Shown here: positions 30,012 through 38,064 of the stretch, in pieces
Layout: each line of letters starts with the position of its first letter
Numbering within the stretch: position 1 is the stretch's first letter
Assembly (NCBI RefSeq): GCF_013409625.1
Contig: NZ_JACCBF010000001.1
Span: forward strand, 4,901,001-4,965,000
DNA: 64,000 nt
Source of the DNA: Nocardioides kongjuensis
Lineage (GTDB): Bacteria; Actinomycetota; Actinomycetes; Propionibacteriales; Nocardioidaceae
Direction of reading: 5' to 3'
Notes under the pieces: model-generated
The model's input: the letters and a program-made list of their open reading frames with translations, nothing else
Databases searched by the model: none
What the model was told of the DNA's origin: nothing
Translations under genes and position numbers: made by a program

Positions 30012-31175
30012 TCACCGGACGGGTGAGAAGTCGTCGTCGGAACGCACCCGGTAGGTGCGTGTGCGCCAGCGGATGGTGCGCTGCACTGCGCCGTGGCCGA
30101 GGTGCGCCGGTTGCAGCAGCTCGGAGACGAGCGACGGCAGTGGTGCGTGCAGGGATCGCCCGTAGACGCGGCGGTGCACGACCTGCAGCAGCACCCAGCG
30201 GCCGCCGAGCAGCGCCACCAGCGGGCCGGGCCGGCGCGTGCGGACCGAGCCGGCCAGCACCGCCCAGAGCAGGTTCGGGTGGATGCCGTGCAGCACGCTG
30301 ATCGCAGCGACCGTGCCGGGCGGCTGGCGGCGCAGCAGCAGGTTGGCGAAGAGCATCCAGCGGTGCATCAGCCGCACGTAGTGGCCGGGGGACTCGACAG
30401 TCGTGGTGATCCACTGCGGCGACGCCGTCTGGCAGATCGTCCCGCCGCGGCGCTGCACCGCGCCGGCGACGGCGAGGTCGTCGGTGAGGTTGCGCAGGAT
30501 CGGCGTGAACCCGCCGATCGCCCGCAGGTCGGCCACCCGCATCGCCCAGCACATCCCGTTGATCGTCACCGGCGCCATCGGCAGGTAGGTCAGGGCCGCG
30601 TTGTTGTCGACGAACTGCTCGACGAGCCGGGCCCACGGCGTCCGCCCGGGCAGGTACGCCGGCAGCCCGGTCGCCAGTGTCGCCCGCTCGAGACCGCCGA
30701 GGAGGGCGCCGAGGCTGGCGCGGGGGAGCCGGGTGTCGTCGTCGAGGACGAGGAGCACCTCGTCGTCGGCGCAGTCGTCCAGCGCCGGCTGGAGCTTGGC
30801 GAGCTTGGGGTTCACGCCGTCCGGCGCGGGCGGGCAGAGCCGCACCTCCAGCCGGGGCGCCGGGCCGATCCGCTCCACGACCCGCTGCGCCTCCGCGTCG
30901 TCCTCGTCGACCAGCCACACGAACCTCGCGCCGCCCAGGGACAGCAGGTTGTCGCGCAACGCGTCCTCGAGCCCGGGGTCGCCGGACAGGATCGGCTGCA
31001 CCACGACCACCCGGGCGATCGCCTCGGTGGAGGGCTCGACCGCTGCCGGTGCCCGGGACGCGGCCCGCAGCGCGGTGACGGTCTTGCCGGCCTGCAAGGC
31101 GAGGTAGCCGAGGGTGGCCATCGTGGTCAGGCGGCCGGTGGGGCGTACTTCTCGACCGTCTCTCGCGCGGCTCAC
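30012..31175 (-). CDS. Family 2/21-type glycosyltransferase (ceramide glucosyltransferase-like)
   Basis: A 387-residue inverting glycosyltransferase with one N-terminal hydrophobic segment. The metal-binding acidic cluster LDDDTRL is at about residues 144-150, then ALTYLPMAPVTINGMCWAMR, GGFTPILRNLTDDLAVAG, and a RW pair in HRWMLF, the layout of GT21 and hopanoid-associated transferases that add a sugar to a lipid. GTG 31175 overlaps the previous stop (GTGA); an ATG further in (GYLALQAG region) would shorten it by about 18 residues. Membrane-linked. Confidence 0.82.
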   Translation of the reverse strand: MSRARDGREVRPTGRLTTMATLGYLALQAGKTVTALRAASRAPAAVEPSTEAIARVVVVQPILSGDPGLEDALRDNLLSLGGARFVWLVDEDDAEAQRVVERIGPAPRLEVRLCPPAPDGVNPKLAKLQPALDDCADDEVLLVLDDDTRLPRASLGALLGGLERATLATGLPAYLPGRTPWARLVEQFVDNNAALTYLPMAPVTINGMCWAMRVADLRAIGGFTPILRNLTDDLAVAGAVQRRGGTICQTASPQWITTTVESPGHYVRLMHRWMLFANLLLRRQPPGTVAAISVLHGIHPNLLWAVLAGSVRTRRPGPLVALLGGRWVLLQVVHRRVYGRSLHAPLPSLVSELLQPAHLGHGAVQRTIRWRTRTYRVRSDDDFSPVR

Positions 31176-32146
31176 AGGTGCTCCCTCTGCCATGCCACGA
31201 ACTCCTCGACCCCCTGCGCCACCGACACCGCCGGTGCCCCGAGGTCGCGCAGCATCTTGTCGGGCACGAAGGTCTTGGACCAGCTCAGCACTCCCACGCC
31301 GTAGGGGGTGATCGGCGGCTCGCCCGGCAGGCGCAGCACCCGCCACGCCCGCTCCAGCACGCTCGCCGCCCGCATCGCGGTGGTCAGGCTGACCTCGCGG
31401 GTGGGCGGGTCGAAGCCGAGCTGCGTGATCACGTCGAGCAGCATCGCCTGGATCTCGACCGGCTCGGCGTTGGTGAGGTTGTAGACGCCGCCGAGGTCGG
31501 GCCGGGAGGCCAGCTGGAGCAGGTAGTCGGCGAGGTTGTCGACGTAGATCAGGTCGCCCACCGCGGGCGTCTCGCGGCCGGTCAGCCGAGGCACCCGTTC
31601 GGCCTTCGCCGCCGCGATGATCCGCGGGAAGAGCACCGTGTCGCCGGGACCGAAGACCGCGCGAGGCCGGGCGATCACCCAGGAACCCCCGTAGGTGCGG
31701 ACGATCCGCTCCGAACCGGCCTTGGTGCGGGCGTAGTCGTTGGCGAAGTCCGGGCCGACCGGCGAGTCCTCGGTGAGGTCGAGCTGGTCGCCGTCGCGGT
31801 AGAGCACGGAGGACGACGAGACGTGCACCAGTCGCGGCCTGCCCAGCCGCGTGCACCAGTCGACGACGGTCCGGGTGGCCAGCTCGTTGTCGCGCACGTA
31901 CTCCCTGCGGGGTGCGTACGGGGTCGCCCGGGCCGCGCAGTGGATCACCGCGTCGGGCTGCCACGGCAGGTCCGGCAGCTGTGCCGGGGAGACCCGTCCG
32001 AGGTCGACGCTGAGGTAGCCCGGCCGGTCCAGCCGGCGCCGGCCGATCCCGACCACCTCGTGCCCGGCCGCGGTGGCCCGCTCCCACAGCCGTCCGCCCA
32101 CGAACCCGGACGCACCGGTCACCAGCAGCCTCACGGGGTGGGTCAT
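31172..32146 (-). CDS. NAD(P)-dependent epimerase/dehydratase-type reductase (SDR)
   Basis: A 324-residue extended SDR. The dinucleotide motif GASGFVG is at residues 11-17, the catalytic Ser around 110-113, and the YxxxK pair is Tyr138/Lys142. Its C-terminal layout (substrate loop, then a helix with AASVLERAWRVL) resembles 3-beta-HSD and OleD-type enzymes, which reduce 2-alkyl-3-ketoacids in olefin biosynthesis, but the resemblance is by eye. Start overlaps the adenylating enzyme stop (ATGA at 32143-32146). Confidence 0.85.
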   Translation of the reverse strand: MTHPVRLLVTGASGFVGGRLWERATAAGHEVVGIGRRRLDRPGYLSVDLGRVSPAQLPDLPWQPDAVIHCAARATPYAPRREYVRDNELATRTVVDWCTRLGRPRLVHVSSSSVLYRDGDQLDLTEDSPVGPDFANDYARTKAGSERIVRTYGGSWVIARPRAVFGPGDTVLFPRIIAAAKAERVPRLTGRETPAVGDLIYVDNLADYLLQLASRPDLGGVYNLTNAEPVEIQAMLLDVITQLGFDPPTREVSLTTAMRAASVLERAWRVLRLPGEPPITPYGVGVLSWSKTFVPDKMLRDLGAPAVSVAQGVEEFVAWQREHL

Positions 32147-33396
32147 GACACCTTCCTGATCCGTCGTCGCTTCGCGTCCGGCGCCTCCACCGGCCACGCC
32201 ATCGGTACGACGGCCGGTGCCGTCGCGCCCAGCCGCCGCGCCAGCAGCCCGATCTCCGTGGCGACCCGCTCCATCGCACCGGACGAACCGGCGGTGGTCG
32301 CCAGCCGCCACTCGGCGCCGTGCTGCTCGATCCGGTAGTCGCCCAGGTCCCCGGCGAGCGCGACCGCGTGGCGCAGCACGTCGGGGTAGACCGGCACGTC
32401 GCCGAGGGCGAGGACGTCGTCGGCCCGGCCCAGCACGGCGTGGATCGATCGGCCGGGCCGGCCGCACGGGCATGGGCCGGGCGCGGCGAGCAGGACGTCG
32501 TCGAGGCGGTGGCGCACGACGTACTGCGTGGTCCGGGTGAAGTCGGTGACGACCGGGTGGAAGCGCTGGTGGTCGATCCACTCGGGCTCGACGTGCACGT
32601 GGGCCTCGTTGAGGTGCAGCCGGCCGGCGGGACAGCTGACCGCGAGCAGGCCCTCGGTGGCCTGGTAGATCTGCTCGACCGGTCGCCCGAACGCCTCGCG
32701 GATGACGGCCTCGTCGTCGGGTTCGAGGGTCTCCGCGACCGAGACGACCTGCAGCGGGCGCAGCCCGGCCGGCTTCGCGGAGGCGATCTGGCGCAGCACG
32801 CTCGCAGGAGCGACGAGGACGTCGGTCCCCGGTAGGTCGGGAAGGTGGGCCGCTACGGGCAGGGTCAGGTCGTGCCACGAGAACGACACCCGCCTGCTGC
32901 CGAGGGTCTCGTAGAGGTTGCTGTTGGCGCGCAGGAACAGCGCGATCCGCAGCGGCCGCGTCAGCAGCGTCCGCAGGCAGGCCGTGGACATGAGCTGCCC
33001 CATCAGGATCCCTGCCCACAGGCGGCTCTCCGCCTCCGAGACGAGGAAGACGCCGCGGGTCCCGGAGGTGCCCGACGACAGGCCGACGGTCACCCCGCCG
33101 GGCAGCCGGTCGGTGAAGGTGCGGGACCGTTCGGCGGCCTCGGCGACGGCCAGCGCCCGGTCGAGCGTGATGCCGTGGCGGTTGAACGCGGCGAAGTCGG
33201 CGAGCACCGTCCGCTTGTCGACGACCGGCAGTCCGGACAGCGGCCGACCTGCGAAAGGCGCGTAGAACCGGGCCTTCGGCAGCTCCTCGCGCAGGAAGCG
33301 GTCGAGCGCGCGTGCCCGTGCGGCGTCGTACCGACGGGGGAGGAGCCAGCGCTCGCGGGCGAAGGCGGCGGCCACCGCCGCCTGGGAGCCGGCCAT
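32143..33396 (-). CDS. F390-synthetase-related adenylate-forming enzyme
   Basis: A 417-residue member of the PaaK/F390-synthetase clade of adenylating enzymes. The ATP loop SSGTSGTRG is at residues 107-115, the YQATEG-type motif near 240, a CPCGRPG cysteine pair and GRADDVLALG follow. It should activate a carboxylic acid as an acyl-adenylate and perhaps a thioester. No carrier-protein gene is seen in the operon, so the product would be passed to CoA or used directly. ATG overlaps the MBL stop. Confidence 0.82.
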   Translation of the reverse strand: MAGSQAAVAAAFARERWLLPRRYDAARARALDRFLREELPKARFYAPFAGRPLSGLPVVDKRTVLADFAAFNRHGITLDRALAVAEAAERSRTFTDRLPGGVTVGLSSGTSGTRGVFLVSEAESRLWAGILMGQLMSTACLRTLLTRPLRIALFLRANSNLYETLGSRRVSFSWHDLTLPVAAHLPDLPGTDVLVAPASVLRQIASAKPAGLRPLQVVSVAETLEPDDEAVIREAFGRPVEQIYQATEGLLAVSCPAGRLHLNEAHVHVEPEWIDHQRFHPVVTDFTRTTQYVVRHRLDDVLLAAPGPCPCGRPGRSIHAVLGRADDVLALGDVPVYPDVLRHAVALAGDLGDYRIEQHGAEWRLATTAGSSGAMERVATEIGLLARRLGATAPAVVPMAWPVEAPDAKRRRIRKVS

Positions 33397-34235
33397 CAGT
33401 GCCCGGCGTACCAGGCCGCGTGGCCCTCGGGGCAGTGCGCGGGGAGGATCAGCAGGTCGTCGTGCGCGGCGTCGAGGACGTGCAGCACGCCGAGCGTGCG
33501 GACCGTCGAGTCCCAGTCGTGCATGACGCCCTTCGCCAGCCGGGACGGCGGCTTGAGGTCGCGGAACGAGCGCGAGGTCCACGCCGCGTCGCCGACCAGC
33601 AGCACCTGCCGGCCGCCGGAGGTGAACAACAGGCCGAGGTGGCCGGGCATGTGGCCGGGCAGGTCGACGGCAAGCAGGCTGCGGTCGCCGAGCAGGTCCC
33701 AGGTGCGCAGGCCGCCGACCTCGACCTCCGAGAAGGCGTCTACCGGGTCGAGCCGGTCGCGCAGGTCGGCGGGCAGCAGCGCCGGCAGGATCGCGTGGCG
33801 CACGGCGTTGATCCCGCGCAGGGACAGGGCGTGCTCGGCGCCGGCCGCACCGGCGATGATCCGTGCCTGCGGGTGGTCGAGCAGGCCACCGACGTGGTCG
33901 CCGTGGAAGTGGGAGACCACGATCCGGCGTACGTCGCCCGGGTCGACGTCGAGCGCCTCGAGCTGCCGCGGCAGGTGCTCCTCCGGGCGCAGGGTCACCG
34001 GGAGGGTGTTGCGGTAGAGCAGCTCGGGCAGCCGGCTGGTCGCGTCCATGAAGTGCTGGGAGTAACCGGTGTCGAACAGCGTCCAGCCCTGGGTCGGGTG
34101 GTGCAGCGCGCCGACGTACGACGGGAACTCGACGATCCGCAGTCGTCCGCCCTGGCGGGCCATCGCCTCGGGGCCCTTGCAGTGGCCCACGCGCAGCCAG
34201 TGGAAGGTGACCTCGGGCTGGTCGGTCAGTAGCAC
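33396..34235 (-). CDS. MBL-fold metallo-hydrolase
   Basis: A 279-residue metallo-beta-lactamase-fold protein with a complete HxHxDH site (HFHGDH, residues 109-114), a third-ligand histidine in PGHMPGHLG, the bridging aspartate in VLLVGDAAW and a late histidine in ILPAHCPEG. Closest in look to lactonase/thioesterase-type members (AHL-lactonase style). GTG 34235 overlaps the KAS III stop by 10 bases; no better start is in frame. Likely hydrolyses an acyl ester, thioester or lactone in the pathway. Confidence 0.85.
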   Translation of the reverse strand: MLLTDQPEVTFHWLRVGHCKGPEAMARQGGRLRIVEFPSYVGALHHPTQGWTLFDTGYSQHFMDATSRLPELLYRNTLPVTLRPEEHLPRQLEALDVDPGDVRRIVVSHFHGDHVGGLLDHPQARIIAGAAGAEHALSLRGINAVRHAILPALLPADLRDRLDPVDAFSEVEVGGLRTWDLLGDRSLLAVDLPGHMPGHLGLLFTSGGRQVLLVGDAAWTSRSFRDLKPPSRLAKGVMHDWDSTVRTLGVLHVLDAAHDDLLILPAHCPEGHAAWYAGH

Positions 34236-35224
34236 AGCACCACCCCGCCCATGCTGAGCCCGGCGCCGGTGCCGAGCAGGAGCGCCCGGTCGCCGCGCTG
34301 CAGGCGGCCGGACTCGATCGCGGCGTGCAGCGCCGACGGCAGCGATGCCCCGACCTGGTTGCCGTGGTCGGCGTAGATGTCCACCAGCCGGCCCTCCTCG
34401 ATCCCGAAGTGGTGCTGGACCCAGGCCAGCGCGTGGTGGCTCGCCTGGTGCGGTACGACGACCGGCAGGTCGGCCATGGTGGTGCCCGCCGAGGCGAGCA
34501 GCCGGTCGACGAACGGCGGCAGGTGCTTGACCGCGAGCCGGAACACGGCGCCGCCCTCCATCCGGAACCGGCCCCAGTCGGCGTACTCGCCGTCGACCCG
34601 GTCCGGAGCGAACCGCGAGCCGCCACCGCGGATCTCGCAGGTGTGCGCGCCCTCGCTGTGGGTGGCGAAGTCGGCGGCAAGGACGGCCGACCCGGTCTCG
34701 CCGGCGTGCCCGACCACAGCCGCGGCGGCACCGTCGCCGAAGATCCCGGACGCGCCGAGGTCCGACCAGTCGAGGCCGACCGAGGCCAGGTCGCTGGACA
34801 CGATGAGGATCCGCTCGTGCCGTCCGGCGTCGACGAGCGTGGCCGCCAGGTCGAGGGCGACCAGGAAGCTCAGGCAGCTGGCGTTGACGTCCCACGCCGC
34901 GATCGGCCGCGCCGGAGCGAGCTCCTCGTGCAGCAGGGCCGCGTTGCAGGGCAGCGGCTGGTCGGGCGTCGCGCTGGCGCCGATGATCACGTCGACGTCG
35001 TCGAGGGTGATGCCGGCCGCCGCCAGGGCCTTGCGCGCGGCGCGGGCGCCGAGCTCCGCGGCCGAGCCGCGCTCGACGTACCGGACCCGCACACCGGTCC
35101 GTGCCTCGACGGTGCCGGGCGGGAGCCCGAGGCGCTCGTCCATCGCGGCGCTGGTGACGGCCTCGTCGGGCCGCACCGCACCCGTGCCGAGGATCCGCAG
35201 GGCGCGGGGGCCGAGAGCAGGCAT
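34226..35224 (-). CDS. 3-oxoacyl-ACP synthase III-type condensing enzyme
   Basis: A 332-residue KAS III / FabH-fold enzyme. The catalytic triad is complete: Cys117 (DVNASCLSF), His259 (VVPHQASH) and Asn289 (DHGNQVGAS). FabH starts fatty acids; relatives such as OleA make beta-keto acids head to head. The neighbours argue for secondary metabolism rather than FabH. First gene of the operon that continues to 28197; ATG at 35224 has a TATCCT -10 element 7 nt upstream. The upstream part of the open frame is HNH-element sequence and is not coding. Confidence 0.88.
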   Translation of the reverse strand: MPALGPRALRILGTGAVRPDEAVTSAAMDERLGLPPGTVEARTGVRVRYVERGSAAELGARAARKALAAAGITLDDVDVIIGASATPDQPLPCNAALLHEELAPARPIAAWDVNASCLSFLVALDLAATLVDAGRHERILIVSSDLASVGLDWSDLGASGIFGDGAAAAVVGHAGETGSAVLAADFATHSEGAHTCEIRGGGSRFAPDRVDGEYADWGRFRMEGGAVFRLAVKHLPPFVDRLLASAGTTMADLPVVVPHQASHHALAWVQHHFGIEEGRLVDIYADHGNQVGASLPSALHAAIESGRLQRGDRALLLGTGAGLSMGGVVLCY

Positions 35225-35237
35225 GGCGACGAGGATA
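35225..35237 (-). promoter_or_regulatory. Leaderless -10 element of the KAS III operon
   Basis: On the minus strand TATCCT (35232-35237) lies 7 nt before ATG 35224; the only promoter-like signal for the operon I can see. Confidence 0.45.
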
Positions 35238-35293
35238 GTCAGCCGGGCAGGCCGGGGACGTCGGCGAGCCCGCGCCCGCCCAGCTGCCGCGAC

Positions 35294-35396
35294 TGTGCTC
35301 TGACCTTCGGTTGGGTGGCCGGTCGGGTCCCGAGAGGCAGCGACGAGGGAGGTGGGGAAGTGGTCGGGTTCCGCGGTCGGGCTGCGGCCCGCGAGC
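35294..35396 (+). repeat. HNH-flank module, copy A
   Basis: About 100 bp, roughly 80 percent identical by eye to 35487-35590 (period 193 bp) and also to the upstream flank of HNH copy 1 (about 13060-13146, reverse). Shared blocks include TTCGGTTG, GGCAGCGACGA and GGTCGGGTTC. Confidence 0.65.
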
Positions 35397-35486
35397 ACGG
35401 TGGTCGTGGGCGTCGCCCTCTGTGGTGGTCGAGGTGTGGGTTCGCGTAGCGACCGATCTTCAAAACTCGGAGTGTGCTGTTCGTAC

Positions 35487-35590
35487 TGTGCTCGGGCCTT
35501 CGGTTGCGTAGCCGGTTTCGTTCCGAATGGCAGCGACGAAGAAGGTGGCGAGGTGGTCGGGTTCAGCGGTCGGGCTGCGGTCCGCGCGAT
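35487..35590 (+). repeat. HNH-flank module, copy B
   Basis: Second copy of the module, directly adjoining the conserved HNH upstream flank. Copy A appears to be a relic or partial duplication. Confidence 0.65.
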
Positions 35591-35693
35591 CACTTCTGTG
35601 GTGTCTGGTGACATCGCTTCTCCACACCCCGGGAATCGATTTCCCCTGTCCCCAGGCGGGTTCTGAACGTTCGCTTCTGTCGCAGGTGGGTGG

Positions 35694-35705
35694 GAGAATT
35701 CAGTC
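35694..35705 (+). promoter_or_regulatory. Leaderless -10 element of HNH copy 2
   Basis: GAGAAT (35694-35699) and 6 nt before ATG 35706; identical in HNH copy 1. Confidence 0.5.
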
Positions 35706-37001
35706 ATGGATCTCGGAACCCGCCCCCGTTCGACAGCAGCTCTGCTGTCGCGGGTGGGCGACCGGATCCGGTCCCGCAACGCGTTGGTGATCGAGGAGTG
35801 GGAGGACATCACGGCCTGGGCGAGCGACCACGTCGTCACCGGACCCGAAGGTGCCGCGACGATCACCGAGGGCTACCTCGACACCGGCGTCCCGATCGCC
35901 GGCGCGGGGGCGCCGTTGGTGTCGGAGTTCGCGTTGATGGAGCTCGTCGCGGTCCTCGGCCGCACCCCCGACGGCGGCAAGGCCTACGTCGGACGAGTCA
36001 TCGAGTGCGCCTGGCGGCTCCCCAACGTCTACGACGCCGTCATCGCCGGGAAACTCGCTCCGTGGCGGGCCGAACGGATCGCCGACCTCACCCGAGGACT
36101 GTCGGCTGAGGCGGCGGGGTTCGTGGACCGCCAGCTGTGGAACGCCTCCGGCATCGGGTGGGCACAGCTCGAACGCCTCGTCACCGAAGCCGTGCTGCGG
36201 TTCGACCCCGACAAGGCCGAAGCCGACCGGGCCAAGGCTGCCGACCACCGTCACTTCGACATCAGCGACGTCGACGAGCACGGGCTCGTGCACCTCGACG
36301 GGCTGCTGGATGCCGCCGACGGCCACGACCTCGACCAAGCCGTCGCCCGTCGCGCCGAGGTGCTCGGCCGGTTGGGTGACGAGAGCTCGTTGGACGCGCT
36401 GCGGTCCAAGGCCGCTGCCGAGCTCGCCCGCCACGACCTGGCCCTGGACCTGCTGGTCCCGAACCCGGACACCGGAGAGGTCGTCGCGACCGTCCCCGGC
36501 CGCAAGGTCGTCCTCAACGTGCACGTCACCGACACCACCCTCACCGGTGAGAACCCGTTCGTGAACCCGGTCGGGCGGTGGGACGAGGGCCGCTGCCCGA
36601 TCACCACCGCGCAGATCCGGGAGTGGCTGCGTGCCCGGCACACCACGATCATCGTGCGGCCGGTCATCGACCTCGCCGACCACCTCCCCGTCACGGCCTA
36701 CGAGATCCCCGACCGCCACAAGACCAGGGTCGCGTTGCGGGACCACACCTGCCGCTTCCCCCACTGCACGCGTCCCGCGACCCGGTGCGACATCGACCAC
36801 CACCAGCCCCACGACCGGGGTGGTCCGACCTGCCCCTGCAACCTGGTGCCCCTGCGCCGGCGGCACCACCGCGCCAAGACCCACTCAGCCTGGCGCTACG
36901 ACACCCCGGCGCCGGCGACCTATGTGTGGACCAGTCCCAACGGCTATCGGTTCCGGGTCGACCACCGCGGCACCCACCCCGTCCACCCGCCCGACGAGTA
37001 G
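35706..37001 (+). CDS. DUF222 / HNH endonuclease domain protein, copy 2
   Basis: A 431-residue paralogue of the protein at 11657-12940, nearly identical from about residue 47 onward with a four-residue insertion (FVNP) near residue 285. The N-terminal 45 residues differ more. The HNH module is altered: the cysteine that should be near residue 384 (LVPLC in copy 1) is Arg (LVPLRRRHH), so one metal ligand is lost although the DIDH core and the HH pair remain. It may be inactive as a nuclease or bind metal differently. Confidence 0.85.
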   Translation: MDLGTRPRSTAALLSRVGDRIRSRNALVIEEWEDITAWASDHVVTGPEGAATITEGYLDTGVPIAGAGAPLVSEFALMELVAVLGRTPDGGKAYVGRVIECAWRLPNVYDAVIAGKLAPWRAERIADLTRGLSAEAAGFVDRQLWNASGIGWAQLERLVTEAVLRFDPDKAEADRAKAADHRHFDISDVDEHGLVHLDGLLDAADGHDLDQAVARRAEVLGRLGDESSLDALRSKAAAELARHDLALDLLVPNPDTGEVVATVPGRKVVLNVHVTDTTLTGENPFVNPVGRWDEGRCPITTAQIREWLRARHTTIIVRPVIDLADHLPVTAYEIPDRHKTRVALRDHTCRFPHCTRPATRCDIDHHQPHDRGGPTCPCNLVPLRRRHHRAKTHSAWRYDTPAPATYVWTSPNGYRFRVDHRGTHPVHPPDE

Positions 37002-37054
37002 CGACCCCGCCCCACACCCCGCAGGACTCCACGTCGGCGGGGGCACGGGCATGC

Positions 37055-37975
37055 TCAGCGGCCGGCGTCGTCCAAGGCGACCTTCGTCAGCCTCCGGCCG
37101 AGGTCGACCATCTCGTCGGCCCGGTGGAAGTCGATGGTCCGCGCGGCGCTGAGCGGCACGGTGACGAGCACGTCGGGCGGCAGGGTCGCGAGCCGGTAGC
37201 GGGTGATCAGGCTCTGCATGGCGTCGAAGGACAAGGAGACGACCTCCGCGGTCCGCACGTCGGGGCGTACGTCGACCGCCTCGGCCGGAGGTGCCTCCGC
37301 GGGTGCCTCGGGGGCGGCCGTCTCGCCGAGGTCCTCCTCGTTGCGCCGGAACCGCCGCCGTAGGTCGGCCGCCCACTCCGCGCGGCGCACCGAGAAGCCC
37401 CGGGCGGGAGACGTCGGCTCGTGCGGCTCGCGCGGGCCCTGCAGCGACACGGCGACGGTGAACTCCGCGGTCGCCGCCGCGGTCGGCTCGAGGGGGAGCG
37501 GGTTGAGCAGGCCGCCGTCGACCAGCACGCGGCCGTCGACGACGGCGGGCGTGAACAGGCCGGGGATCGCGAAGGACGCGCGCATCGCCGGGATCAGCGG
37601 GCCGCGCTGGAACCACACCTCGCGGCGGGCGGCGAGGTCGGTCGCGACCGCGGTGTAGGGGATGGGCAGCGACTCGATGAGCACGTCGCCGACGATCTCG
37701 TCGAGCGCCGCCATCAGCTTCTCCGCCGTGGCCGCGCCGCCGCCGCCCCAGCTGGGATCGGCCAGTCGTACGACGCGGCGCCCGGTCAGCGACGAGGCCC
37801 AGGTGGCGAACTCGGCGTCCTTGCCGGCAGCGACCAGGCCGCCGACGACGGCACCCATGGACGTACCGGAGACCGCCACGATCTCGTGGCCGCGGTCGCG
37901 CAGCTCCTGGACCGCACCGAGGTGGGCGTACCCGCGGGCGCCGCCGGAACCGAGGACGAGAGCGACGCGTGCCAT
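37055..37975 (-). CDS. Patatin-like phospholipase family protein
   Basis: A 306-residue patatin-fold serine hydrolase. The oxyanion loop GSGGARGYAHLG is at about residues 8-19, the nucleophile is the Ser in VSGTSMGAVVGG near residue 38, and the second dyad member is the Asp in LVDGGLLNPLP near residue 157. The length and layout resemble RssA-type bacterial patatins. ATG 37975 gives the motif at the usual distance from the N-terminus; upstream ATG 38047 would add 24 residues that overlap the TetR operator. Substrate unknown; acts on acyl esters. Confidence 0.88.
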   Translation of the reverse strand: MARVALVLGSGGARGYAHLGAVQELRDRGHEIVAVSGTSMGAVVGGLVAAGKDAEFATWASSLTGRRVVRLADPSWGGGGAATAEKLMAALDEIVGDVLIESLPIPYTAVATDLAARREVWFQRGPLIPAMRASFAIPGLFTPAVVDGRVLVDGGLLNPLPLEPTAAATAEFTVAVSLQGPREPHEPTSPARGFSVRRAEWAADLRRRFRRNEEDLGETAAPEAPAEAPPAEAVDVRPDVRTAEVVSLSFDAMQSLITRYRLATLPPDVLVTVPLSAARTIDFHRADEMVDLGRRLTKVALDDAGR

Positions 37976-38031
37976 GCCTCCATTGTCCGCAGCGGCCGCG
38001 CCCACGGTGGAACGGGTCACGGAAATCATTT

Positions 38032-38051
38032 GTGAGTGAGTGCTCACTCAC
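38032..38051. promoter_or_regulatory. TetR operator
   Basis: A perfect 9-bp dyad (GTGAGTGAG, 38032-38040; CTCACTCAC, 38043-38051) with TG between. It lies between a possible -35 (TTTGTG, 38029-38034) and the -10 (TAGGCT, 38053-38058) of the TetR/ABC operon, so repressor binding would block it. Confidence 0.8.
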
Positions 38052-38052
38052 T

Positions 38053-38064
38053 TAGGCTGAGGGC
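38053..38064 (+). promoter_or_regulatory. Leaderless -10 element of the TetR/ABC operon
   Basis: TAGGCT (38053-38058) followed by 6 nt and ATG 38065. Confidence 0.6.

Larger units (their letters stand above)
35225..35705. other. 481-bp intergenic region between KAS III and HNH copy 2
   Basis: No gene is apparent. It contains the KAS III -10 element, two related copies of a 100-bp module (35294-35396 and 35487-35590) and the conserved upstream flank of the HNH element. Confidence 0.7.
35501..37054 (+). repeat. DUF222-HNH element, copy 2
   Basis: The counterpart of 11604-13146 in the opposite orientation. The shared sequence ends at GCATGC (37049-37054), one base before the patatin stop codon begins at 37055. 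Confidence 0.75.

Noticed and set aside
30093..31304. Plus-strand 403-codon frame over the GT21-like gene
   Set aside because: Composition is Arg/Gln/His-rich and it lies exactly antisense to a glycosyltransferase with intact DDD and RW motifs.
35225..35866. N-terminal extension of the KAS III frame into the HNH copy 2 region
   Set aside because: The FabH fold begins at 35224, a -10 element lies 7 nt upstream, and the extension is the antisense of HNH flank sequence.
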